NCBI GenBank assembly: GCA_964387935.1
Contig: CAYLZN010000271.1
Location: 1 to 8,086, forward strand
DNA length: 8,086 nucleotides
Direction: 5' to 3'
DNA from: CAYLZN01 sp964387935
GTDB lineage: Bacteria > Acidobacteriota > Vicinamibacteria > Vicinamibacterales > JAFNAJ01
Shown here: piece after piece, positions 1-5,664 of the stretch
How positions within the stretch are numbered: the stretch's first letter is position 1
Layout of the letters: each line of letters opens with the position of its first letter
Notes under the pieces: model-generated
The model's input: the letters and a program-made list of their open reading frames with translations, nothing else
Databases searched by the model: none
What the model was told of the DNA's origin: nothing
Made by a program: the position numbers and the translations under genes

Positions 1-1
1 C

Positions 2-874
2 GATCACGTCATCACCACGGAGCAGGACTACCCGCGCATGCTGACGACCTGGGACCAGCGGGTCCGGTGCGACAGGATCGAACTGACCCGCCTGCAGTTC
101 CCCGTGCCGACCACGGCCGACGATCTGGTGCAGCGGTTCGAGCGGGCCCTCACGCCGCGCACGAAGGTCCTGCACTTCTGCCACATCACGAACCTGACGG
201 GCCAGTTGTTTCCCGTGCAGCGCCTCGCCCGGATGGCCCGCGCACGCGGCATCCTGACCATCGTCGACGGCGCGCACGCGCTGGCGCAGTTCCCCTTCGT
301 GCTGCGCGACCTCGAGATGGACTACTACGGCGTCAGCCTGCACAAATGGCTGCTGGCACCGACGGGTACGGGACTCCTCTACGTGCGCCGCGACCGCATC
401 GCCAGCACCTGGCCGCTCCAGGCGGCCCCCACGAAGCAGGACCACGACATCCGGAAGTTCGAGGCCATCGGCACGCATCCGGCGGGCATCCGTGCCGGGA
501 TCGCCGAGGCCCTCGCCTTCCACCAGGCCATCGGGGCCGAGCGAAAGGCGGCGCGCCTGCGCTACCTGACGCTGCGGTGGGTGCACGCGCTCCGGACGAA
601 CCCTCGCATCCGGATTCACTCGGATCTGGACACGACCTGGGGCCTGGCGCTGGTCGAGATGGTCGGCACCGACTCGCGCAAGCTGGCGCAATTCCTGATG
701 GACAAGTACCGCATCGTCTGCGCGGCCATCGTCCAGGGCGACCTGCCGGGACCGCAGTTCCCGTATCAGGGCCTGCGGATCACCCCCAACGTGTACACGA
801 CCGTCCAGGAGATCGACACGTTCGTGGAGGCGATGCAGGACGCGCTGGCGAACGGACTGCCGAAGCCGGCCTGA
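2..874 (+). CDS. Class V PLP-dependent aminotransferase, isopenicillin-N-epimerase-like (5' end missing)
   Basis: The reading frame is open from base 2, so this is the C-terminal 290 residues of a protein whose start lies before the window. An internal ATG at 38 should not be taken as the start, because the residues before it are in frame and look like the same fold. Class V (aspartate aminotransferase fold type I) signatures are visible. The cofactor-ring Asp sits in a DGAHA motif (about residue 89 of this fragment). The Schiff-base Lys is in SLHKWLLAPTGTG (about residue 115). A C-terminal LRITPNVYTT segment has an Arg (about residue 259) in the usual substrate-carboxylate position. These motifs resemble CefD/isopenicillin-N-epimerase-like members more than cysteine desulfurases. 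The substrate cannot be read from the sequence. The family is usually around 400 residues, so roughly a quarter to a third is missing. The next gene follows after 16 bases on the same strand, which suggests co-transcription. Confidence 0.88.
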   Translation, partial: DHVITTEQDYPRMLTTWDQRVRCDRIELTRLQFPVPTTADDLVQRFERALTPRTKVLHFCHITNLTGQLFPVQRLARMARARGILTIVDGAHALAQFPFVLRDLEMDYYGVSLHKWLLAPTGTGLLYVRRDRIASTWPLQAAPTKQDHDIRKFEAIGTHPAGIRAGIAEALAFHQAIGAERKAARLRYLTLRWVHALRTNPRIRIHSDLDTTWGLALVEMVGTDSRKLAQFLMDKYRIVCAAIVQGDLPGPQFPYQGLRITPNVYTTVQEIDTFVEAMQDALANGLPKPA

Positions 875-890
875 CCACACCGAGGGCCAG

Positions 891-1640
891 GTGCTCGAGC
901 TGTACCGCGAACTGGCTGACTGGTATCCCCTGCTGACCCCGGTCGCCGACTACGCAGAGGAGGCCGCCTTCTACCGGCGCCTCTTCGAGCAGCACTGCCA
1001 GAGGCCGCCCCGGACTCTGCTCGATCTCGGGAGCGGCGGCGGTCACAACGCGGCGCACCTCAAGCCCACGCTGTCCTGCACGCTGGTCGATCTCGCCCCG
1101 GCGATGCTCGACGTGAGTCGCCGCCTCAACCCGGAGTGCGAGCATGTCGAGGGCGACATGCGCACCGTCAGGCTCGGACGCGTCTTCGACTGCGTGCTCG
1201 TGCATGACGCGGTGAGCTACATGGCCTCACGCGCCGATCTCCAGTCGGCCGTCACCACGGCCTTCGAGCACACCGCTCCCGGCGGCGTGGCCCTGTTCCA
1301 GCCGGATTTCGTCGCGGAGTCCTTCGAGCCGGGCACCGAGTCGGGCGGCAGCGATGCGGGACGACGAGGCCTGCGGTATCTGGAATGGCGCTGGATCCCC
1401 GAGGCTCCCCGCGAGACCTACGTCACCGACATGGCGTACCTGCTGCGTCACGAGAACGGCGACGTCGACGTCCGCCACGACCGGCACGTGATGGGGCTGT
1501 TTCCCCGGGCGGTCTGGCTGGCGCTCATCGCGGCGGTCGGCTTCGAGCCGCGTGCGGTCCCCTTCGAGCACCGCTCGTACAGCGACACCGGGCACGAGGT
1601 GTTCCTCGGGCTGCGGCCGGCCGGTGTCGCAGCGACATGA
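891..1640 (+). CDS. SAM-dependent class I methyltransferase
   Basis: This is a 249-residue soluble protein with a Rossmann-type methyltransferase domain in the N-terminal two thirds. The glycine-rich SAM-binding motif I, LLDLGSGGGHN, is at residues 43-53. The acidic residue ending beta-2 is Asp67 (LVDLAP). EGDMR at 87-91 precedes the FDCVLVHDAVSY strand and loop at 99-110. PGGVALFQPDF at about 130-140 is the post-motif III strand. The C-terminal part, rich in Trp, Arg and His (161-240), probably caps the acceptor site. The start is a GTG at 891, with GAGGG at 882-886 as a close ribosome site. No better start lies between it and the upstream stop at 874. The acceptor is unknown: the domain type (Methyltransf_11/25) covers small molecules, lipids and proteins. 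Sixteen bases separate it from the aminotransferase, so they are likely one transcript. Confidence 0.88.
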   Translation: MLELYRELADWYPLLTPVADYAEEAAFYRRLFEQHCQRPPRTLLDLGSGGGHNAAHLKPTLSCTLVDLAPAMLDVSRRLNPECEHVEGDMRTVRLGRVFDCVLVHDAVSYMASRADLQSAVTTAFEHTAPGGVALFQPDFVAESFEPGTESGGSDAGRRGLRYLEWRWIPEAPRETYVTDMAYLLRHENGDVDVRHDRHVMGLFPRAVWLALIAAVGFEPRAVPFEHRSYSDTGHEVFLGLRPAGVAAT

Positions 1641-1655
1641 CGGCCGGACGCGTCC

Positions 1656-2165
1656 TCAGCGGCGCCTCGCCTTCGCGGCGTCCGTGCGGGCGTAGGCTGC
1701 GGTCACGGTCTCGCGATCGATGATCCGCGACGTGACGGGCGACGACAGCACGATCGAGGTCGCCGTCGTGCCGTAGGGCGTGAGGCGATCGATGACGCGC
1801 TCCAGGTGCTCCACGGTAGCGACGGCGATCTTGAGGGTGAAGGCGTCGGTGCCGGTGCCGCGGTGGCACTCGAGCACCTCGGGCATCCCCCGCACGATGG
1901 CGACGATGCGCGCGAGCACGTCGCCGACGACGTTCACGCGGACGATGGCGAGGATGGGCAGGCCGAGCCTGGCGAGATCGACGCGCGCGTGGTAGCCGGT
2001 GAGGATGCCGGCGGCCTCGAGCGTGCGCACGCGCTCGGCGACCGAGGGTGTCGACAGGCCGACGCGCCGCCCGAGTTCGGCGAACGAGATGCGCGCGTCC
2101 CGCTGCAGTTCGCCGAGGATGCGCCAGCCCTTCTCGTCGAGGCGTTTCTGCGTCGTAAGGTCCAT
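1656..2165 (-). CDS. Lrp/AsnC family transcriptional regulator
   Basis: This is a 169-residue DNA-binding regulator of the leucine-responsive/AsnC (feast-famine) family. The N-terminal winged helix-turn-helix is clear: DEKGWRILGELQRDAR (residues 10-25), then ISFAELGRRVGLSTPSVAERVRTLEAAGILTGY (26-58), the classic Lrp pattern. A RAM/AsnC ligand-binding domain follows at about 68-150, with the family's turn in RGTGTDAFTLKI (102-113). The extreme C-terminus is basic (AKARRR). I choose the ATG at 2165 because AGGTG at 2179-2175 lies 9 bases before it. A GTG at 2177 and an ATG at 2171 are in frame but poorly spaced; a TAG sits directly before the GTG. The gene diverges from the double lyase across about 108 bases. 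Lrp-type regulators often control the adjacent divergent amino-acid gene and themselves, so tyrosine or another aromatic amino acid is a reasonable but unproven effector. Confidence 0.92.
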   Translation of the reverse strand: MDLTTQKRLDEKGWRILGELQRDARISFAELGRRVGLSTPSVAERVRTLEAAGILTGYHARVDLARLGLPILAIVRVNVVGDVLARIVAIVRGMPEVLECHRGTGTDAFTLKIAVATVEHLERVIDRLTPYGTTATSIVLSSPVTSRIIDRETVTAAYARTDAAKARRR

Positions 2166-2205
2166 GGGCATGAACACCTAACATCGTTTGGCCTTTCTCG
2201 CAAGA

Positions 2206-2228
2206 CGTGTCACGAACCGCCTTCACGA
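2206..2228. promoter_or_regulatory. Possible operator: CGTGTCACG palindrome and repeated TCACGA
   Basis: In the Lrp-lyase divergent region, CGTGTCACG (2206-2214) is a palindrome with 4-base arms. TCACGA occurs at 2210-2215 and again at 2223-2228, 13 bases apart, the second copy overlapping the candidate -35 box. An Lrp/AsnC dimer or octamer could bind here, but the family's sites are loosely defined and the repeats are short. Confidence 0.25.
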
Positions 2229-2250
2229 CGGGCGCGGCCTGCCCTAGCAT
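2222..2250 (+). promoter_or_regulatory. Candidate sigma-70-type promoter for the double lyase
   Basis: TTCACG at 2222-2227 (4 of 6 to the -35 consensus) and TAGCAT at 2245-2250 (4 of 6 to the -10 consensus) are separated by exactly 17 bases. Transcription would start near 2257, just before the GAGGAGG ribosome site. The 5' leader would be short, about 17 bases. This is a pattern match only; chance matches of this quality are common. Confidence 0.4.
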
Positions 2251-2258
2251 GGGTCGTC

Positions 2259-2265
2259 GAGGAGG
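2259..2265 (+). promoter_or_regulatory. Strong ribosome binding site deciding the double-lyase start
   Basis: GAGGAGG at 2259-2265 lies 8 bases before GTG 2274 and matches the Shine-Dalgarno core well. It fixes the start although the frame is open for more than 400 bases upstream. The resulting N-terminus runs into EPHKTKTV, which lines up with the EPFRIKSV start of TPL. Confidence 0.75.
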
Positions 2266-2273
2266 CCGCCGCC

Positions 2274-3560
2274 GTGCCCGTGCCGACGCCCCGCCACGAA
2301 CCCCACAAGACCAAGACCGTCCGCCAGCTCTCGTTTCCCACGGCGGAGGCCCGCAAGCGCTTCCTGGCCGACGCGCACTTCAACGTCTACAACCTGACGC
2401 CCAGCCAGATCGCCTTCGACATGGTGTCGTTCGGCACCAGCGCGATGAGCGACGCGCAGGTGGCGGGCCAGTACGTCGGCGATGAGGCGTACGCCGGCGC
2501 GCGCAACTTCGAGGCCCTCGAAGCCGTCGTGCAGCGGGTCTTCGGCCACACTTACGTCTGCCCGACCCACAATTCGCTCGGCGCGGTCACCCTCATCGTC
2601 TCGGCGTTCACGCCGCGCGGCAGTGTCGTGCCCAGCAACGCGCGCGGCCGCATCGACCTGCACGCGCCGCGCGGCATCGAGATCGCCGACGTGCGCGACC
2701 AGGGCGAGCGGGTCTTCACCGGCAACGTCGATCTCGCGCGGCTCGAGGCCGTCCTCGCCGGGGGCCACGCGGCCATCGTCGGGATGCAGTGCTTCGCCGA
2801 CGGGCAGCACCCGTTCAGCCTCCAGAACCTGCGCCAGGTGCGCGGCGTGGCCGACTCGCGCGGCGTCCGCCTCGTGCTCGACGTGTCGCGCGTCGTCGAG
2901 AACGCCTGGTACATCCAGCGGCACGAGACCGGGCTCGGCGACCGGACCATCGCCGACCTCGTCAAGCAGATTGCCAAGACCGCCCACATCATCCTGGTCG
3001 ACGGCGCGCAGGATCCGCGATGCATGACCGGCGGCGTCCTGGCCACCGACCTGCCGGCCGATCACGAGAGGTTCGTCAACGACGTCGTCGTCTACGAAGG
3101 GCTGCACACCTACGGCGGGATGGCCGGACGGACGATGGAGGTGCTCGCCCGCGGCCTCGCCGAGATGTGCGACGAGTCGCAGGTGCAGTGGGTGATGCAC
3201 CAGACCGAGCGCTTCACGCAGCGGCTGATCGAGGCCGGCCTGCCCATCGAGCGCGGCTGTGACGGCGCCTACCTCAAGGCCGACGAGTGCCTGCCCGGGC
3301 ACGCGCACCCCGCCCACGCCTTCGCGTGTGCACTCTACCAGACCGCGGGCGTCCGCGCGCTCGTGTCGGGGCTCGTGGGACGCGATCAGCTGCTGCCCCT
3401 CCAGATCCCGCGGCTCGCCCTGAGCAGCGACCAGCTGGAGCAGATCGCGGACGCGGTGATCGGCGTGCACGCGCAGCGCGCGTCGATTCCCCCGCTCGAC
3501 GTCGAGTCTCCCGCGCCGTGGCACGACGAACTGCGCTTCCGGTGGGTGTTTGCGACCCTC
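2274..3560 (+). other. N-terminal pseudo-catalytic lyase domain of the fused protein
   Basis: Residues 1-429 of the double lyase. Aligned to TPL with an initial offset of 2, the catalytic residues are replaced: Thr49 to V51, Ser51 to F53, Gln98-Gly99-Arg100 to N100-S101-L102, Phe123/Thr124 to G125/R126, Lys256/Lys257 to A245/Q246 (DGAQD), Arg381's MERG to ALVSG, and Arg404 to Pro in a LPLQIPRL segment. The Asn185 region is shortened (FADGQH). What survives is GDEAYAG with E71 and Y73 (TPL Glu69 and Tyr71), YEGLHTYGG at 274-282 (TPL 285-293), and D203/R206 (TPL Asp214/Arg217). Without a lysine it should not form the PLP aldimine. The C-terminal lid sequence is also eroded. Confidence 0.8.
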
Positions 3561-4943
3561 ACGCCGTGGGAGTTCGAGTGTGCGCCGTACCAGGTGCACA
3601 CCTTCGAGCCGATTGCCGGCACCACGCGCGAACAGCGCGCGCAGGCGTTGCGCCAGGCCGGGTGGAACACCTTCCTGCTGCGGTCGGCCGATGTGACGGT
3701 CGACTTGCTGACCGATTCGGGCACGAGCGCGATGAGCACCACCCAGTGGGCCGCCTTCGAGGGCGCGCTCGCGACGCCCGGCACGACCGACGCCTTCGCA
3801 CGCCTGCAGGAGGTCGTGCGTGACGTCTACGGCTACGAGCACGTGCTGCCGACGCACCAGGGACGCGCGGCCGAGCGCATTCTCAGCGAGACATTGATCA
3901 CTTCGGGACAGATCGTGCCCGGCAACATGTACTTCACGACGACCAAGGTCCACCAGGAGCTGGCGGGCGGCGTGTTCGCCGACGTGATCGTGGACGAGGC
4001 CCACGATCCGGCCAGCACGTTCCCGTGGAAGGGCAACGTCGACCTGGCGAAGCTCGACGCCATCGTCCGCGAGCACGGCGCGGGCGAGGTGTCGTACCTG
4101 TCGCTCGAGTTCTCGGTGAACATGGCCGGCGGGCAGCCCGTGAGCATGGACAACCTGCGCGAGGTGTACGCGTACTGCGCGCCCAAGGGCATTCCGGTGA
4201 TGTTCGACGCCACCCGCGCTGTCGAGAACGCCTGTTTCATCCAGCAGAAGGACCCGCGGTACGCGTCGACGGGCGTGCGCGACATCCTGCGCGAGATGAT
4301 GCTCTACGGTGACGGCGCCACGGTGTCCGGCAAGAAGGACTTCCTCATCAACATCGGCGGGCTGCTCGCCTTCAAGGACAACGGCGCGTGGGCGCGCCGC
4401 GCGCTGGAGAAGCTGCGGATCTACGAAGGCAGTGCGCGTGACGGCGGCCTGACGGCCGGCGACCTCGCGGCGATGGCGCGCGGCATCGAGGAGATGGTCG
4501 AGGACCGGTACATCCGCTCGCGCGTGGAGCAGTCGCGCTATCTTGCGCAGCGCCTGCAGGCGGCCGGCGTCCCCCTCGTCGAGCCCGTCGGCAGCCACGC
4601 CGTGTTCGTCGACGTCAAGCGGTTCCTGCCGCACATCGATCAGGACGAGTATCCCGCCCAGCGGCTGGCCGGCGAGATCTACATCGAGTCGGGCGTGCGC
4701 GTCATGGAGCGCGGCAACGTGTCGAAGGGCCGCAACGCCGCGACGGGACAGAACTACCGCCCGTCGCTCGAACTCGTGCGCCTGACCCTGGCGCGCCGCG
4801 TCTACAGCCGCGACCACCTCGACGCCGTCGCCGACGGGATCATCCGCGTCTTCGAGCGCCGCGACGGCATCCGTGGACTCCGGTTCGTCTACGAGCCGCC
4901 GACGTTGCGGTTCTTCCAGGGACGGTTCGCGCCGGTCGAGTAG
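2274..4943 (+). CDS. Tandem-fused tyrosine phenol-lyase/tryptophanase-type protein with a degenerate N-terminal half
   Basis: This 889-residue protein is two beta-eliminating-lyase domains in one chain; the usual enzyme is about 460 residues and forms dimers of dimers. Residues 1-429 are a diverged copy and 430-889 a near full-length copy of tyrosine phenol-lyase (TPL). The halves share phrases such as GTSAMS, GNVDLA(R/K)L and VENA. The C-half keeps the PLP Lys688 (SGKKD), Q529-G530-R531, F554/T555, N616, D645, R648, R813 (MERG), R836 and F880/F881. R813 and T555 correspond to TPL Arg381 and Thr124, where tryptophanase has Ile and Asp, so tyrosine (to phenol, pyruvate and ammonia) is the favoured substrate. 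The N-half lacks the lysine and phosphate site. The start is GTG 2274, 8 bases after GAGGAGG. The frame is open far upstream, but that part is antisense to the Lrp gene. The protein is cytosolic: no signal or membrane segment is visible. It could instead cleave another aromatic or S-substituted amino acid. Confidence 0.9.
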   Translation: MPVPTPRHEPHKTKTVRQLSFPTAEARKRFLADAHFNVYNLTPSQIAFDMVSFGTSAMSDAQVAGQYVGDEAYAGARNFEALEAVVQRVFGHTYVCPTHNSLGAVTLIVSAFTPRGSVVPSNARGRIDLHAPRGIEIADVRDQGERVFTGNVDLARLEAVLAGGHAAIVGMQCFADGQHPFSLQNLRQVRGVADSRGVRLVLDVSRVVENAWYIQRHETGLGDRTIADLVKQIAKTAHIILVDGAQDPRCMTGGVLATDLPADHERFVNDVVVYEGLHTYGGMAGRTMEVLARGLAEMCDESQVQWVMHQTERFTQRLIEAGLPIERGCDGAYLKADECLPGHAHPAHAFACALYQTAGVRALVSGLVGRDQLLPLQIPRLALSSDQLEQIADAVIGVHAQRASIPPLDVESPAPWHDELRFRWVFATLTPWEFECAPYQVHTFEPIAGTTREQRAQALRQAGWNTFLLRSADVTVDLLTDSGTSAMSTTQWAAFEGALATPGTTDAFARLQEVVRDVYGYEHVLPTHQGRAAERILSETLITSGQIVPGNMYFTTTKVHQELAGGVFADVIVDEAHDPASTFPWKGNVDLAKLDAIVREHGAGEVSYLSLEFSVNMAGGQPVSMDNLREVYAYCAPKGIPVMFDATRAVENACFIQQKDPRYASTGVRDILREMMLYGDGATVSGKKDFLINIGGLLAFKDNGAWARRALEKLRIYEGSARDGGLTAGDLAAMARGIEEMVEDRYIRSRVEQSRYLAQRLQAAGVPLVEPVGSHAVFVDVKRFLPHIDQDEYPAQRLAGEIYIESGVRVMERGNVSKGRNAATGQNYRPSLELVRLTLARRVYSRDHLDAVADGIIRVFERRDGIRGLRFVYEPPTLRFFQGRFAPVE
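3561..4943 (+). other. C-terminal catalytic TPL-like domain of the fused protein
   Basis: Residues 430-889 of the double lyase. This half aligns to my recalled C. freundii TPL from its N-terminus to its C-terminus with a constant offset of 431, becoming 432 after a single one-residue insertion just before the YEG loop. All own-subunit active-site residues are present. Where TPL has GDEAYAG, this half has ALATPG at 498-503, so Glu69 becomes A500 and Tyr71 becomes P502, with no gap. Where TPL has YEGMPSYGG it has YEGSARDGG (717-725), so Met288 becomes S720 and Tyr291 becomes D723. Both changed loops are the ones a TPL subunit projects into its neighbour. Confidence 0.82.
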
Positions 4944-4964
4944 CCGGACCAGTCCCTGGCCCGC

Positions 4965-5360
4965 TCAGACCACACGCCTGACGTCAGGGACGTCGTCGAA
5001 TCCGGCGTCGAAGCTCAGGACCTCTCGCACGCCGTGGCGGGCCATGACCGCGACGTGGAGCGCATCGCGTGCGGACAGGGTCTGCCGCTCGAGGACGATC
5101 GCGCGCGCCCGCTCCACATCGGCGAGCTCGATGGGAAGGACTTCGTCGACCACGCCCTTGAGGGCATCCCACGCGGGCTGAATCGCGTCACGGCGGCCGA
5201 TGGCCGTGTAGCGGTGCAGGATCTCCTGGAACACCTCAGCGCTCGTCACCAGCTTGCGGCCGCCGGACACCGCCTGCTCGAGCAGCCGCTGCGCGTCGGC
5301 CTTGTGCGGGTGCGCGCGGCCGACCAGGTACAGGGGCACGTTCGAGTCGACGAAGATCAT
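4965..5360 (-). CDS. vapC: PIN-domain toxin, VapC family ribonuclease
   Basis: This is a 131-residue single PIN domain, the normal length for VapC toxins, which are Mg-dependent ribonucleases that cut tRNA or rRNA and stop translation. The acidic metal-binding residues are in the expected order: Asp5 in MIFVDSN, Glu42 in TSAEVFQEIL, Asp99 in SARDALH, and Asp118 in SFDAGFDD near the C-terminus. The target cannot be predicted from sequence. Its ATG (5360-5358) overlaps the TGA of the upstream antitoxin as ATGA, so the pair is translationally coupled, as is typical of toxin-antitoxin operons. It ends 21 bases from the convergent end of the double lyase. Nothing suggests truncation, so the toxin looks functional. 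Confidence 0.9.
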   Translation of the reverse strand: MIFVDSNVPLYLVGRAHPHKADAQRLLEQAVSGGRKLVTSAEVFQEILHRYTAIGRRDAIQPAWDALKGVVDEVLPIELADVERARAIVLERQTLSARDALHVAVMARHGVREVLSFDAGFDDVPDVRRVV

Positions 5361-5611
5361 TCGCCCCGCTCCATGCGCCCCTCCGAGATCTCCGTCAGCA
5401 TCCGGTCGATGTCGGCTGTGGGAAACGCGTGGCGGCTGGCGGCGCGAATCGCGTCGAGCTTACGCCCCTGGCCGGGCTCCGGTTCCGCTCGCCGCGCCGC
5501 CCGGAGGGCGCCTCGCACCCACTCGGACACGGTCTGCCGGCGCCGCCGCGCCGCGCGCCGGATCTCCCGCATCTCCGCCTCGTCCACGACCACCTGCACC
5601 CGCGTACTCAT
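5357..5611 (-). CDS. vapB: Ribbon-helix-helix antitoxin, VapB-type
   Basis: This 84-residue protein has an N-terminal ribbon-helix-helix DNA-binding domain: the strand TRVQVVV (3-9), helix A around 11-25 (EAEMREIRRAARRRR) and helix B around 27-40 (TVSEWVRGALRAAR). A linker and an acidic C-terminal tail (about 62-84, PTADIDRMLTEISEGRM) follow and would wrap the PIN toxin. Dimers should repress their own operon. I use ATG 5611 because the domain begins there, and a palindrome and a -10-like element sit on it. However, a GTG at 5629 is in frame and has a good GGAGAGG site 9 bases upstream, giving six more residues. The stop overlaps the toxin start by ATGA. The gene lies 53 bases downstream of the transporter on the same strand and could receive read-through transcription. 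Confidence 0.87.
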   Translation of the reverse strand: MSTRVQVVVDEAEMREIRRAARRRRQTVSEWVRGALRAARRAEPEPGQGRKLDAIRAASRHAFPTADIDRMLTEISEGRMERGE

Positions 5612-5633
5612 ATCATGAGTATGACACACTCAT
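5605..5633. repeat. ACTCAT/ATGAGT inverted repeats: likely antitoxin operator
   Basis: TACTCAT-ATC-ATGAGTA (5605-5621) is a perfect palindrome with 7-base arms and a 3-base centre, and a third ACTCAT follows at 5628-5633. Three half-sites in AT-rich sequence, within GC-rich surroundings and directly at the antitoxin start, fit autoregulation by a ribbon-helix-helix antitoxin. One arm contains the ATG at 5611. Confidence 0.6.
5618..5626 (-). promoter_or_regulatory. Candidate extended -10 for a leaderless antitoxin transcript
   Basis: Read on the minus strand, TGTCATACT (5626-5618) is an extended -10 (TGn then CATACT, 4 of 6). Its expected start point, 7 bases on, is the A of ATG 5611, giving a leaderless message. 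I see no convincing -35. The element lies inside the palindromic operator, so repressor binding would block it. Confidence 0.35.
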
Positions 5634-5638
5634 TTGTG

Positions 5639-5645
5639 CCTCTCC
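5639..5645 (-). promoter_or_regulatory. Ribosome binding site GGAGAGG upstream of the antitoxin
   Basis: GGAGAGG lies between the transporter stop and the antitoxin. It is 9 bases before the in-frame GTG 5629 and 5 bases before an out-of-frame ATG at 5633. It competes with the leaderless ATG 5611 model, and the two could serve different transcripts. Confidence 0.5.
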
Positions 5646-5664
5646 GCAGTGACCGGCGGCCGGC

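Larger units (their letters stand above)
2166..2273. other. Divergent intergenic region between the Lrp regulator and the double lyase
   Basis: This 108-base stretch is the longest non-coding interval in the window. It holds the regulator's AGGTG ribosome site (2175-2179, minus strand), the short repeats and candidate promoter described separately, and the GAGGAGG site for the lyase. On the minus strand GTGACA (2213-2208) matches the -35 consensus at 5 of 6, but no convincing -10 lies at the right distance, so the regulator's promoter is unresolved. Confidence 0.6.

Noticed and set aside
1646..1655. GGACGCGTCC palindrome between the convergent methyltransferase and Lrp genes
   Set aside because: It has no loop and no T-run, so it is not a credible terminator, and a 10-base palindrome is unremarkable in DNA of this GC content.
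2207..2250. Plus-strand reading frame starting at 2207 ahead of the lyase
   Set aside because: It is out of frame with the lyase, lacks a ribosome site, and its Arg-rich product has no homology that I can see.
1806..2273. Upstream extension of the double-lyase frame, open back to an ATG at 1806
   Set aside because: It runs antisense through the Lrp/AsnC gene, its product is low-complexity (Asp, Glu, His, Ala), and the strong ribosome site plus TPL-like N-terminus fix the start at 2274.
2244..4817. Very long open frame (857 codons) on the minus strand opposite the double lyase
   Set aside because: Its composition (Arg, Ala, Val, His, Asp rich, no recognisable domain) is that of an antisense shadow in GC-rich DNA, while the plus strand encodes a clear enzyme.
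4944..4964. Small hairpins (GGAC-CA-GTCC; CCAG-TCC-CTGG) between the lyase and toxin stops
   Set aside because: Stems are 4 base pairs and mutually exclusive with no T-tract, too weak to call a terminator.
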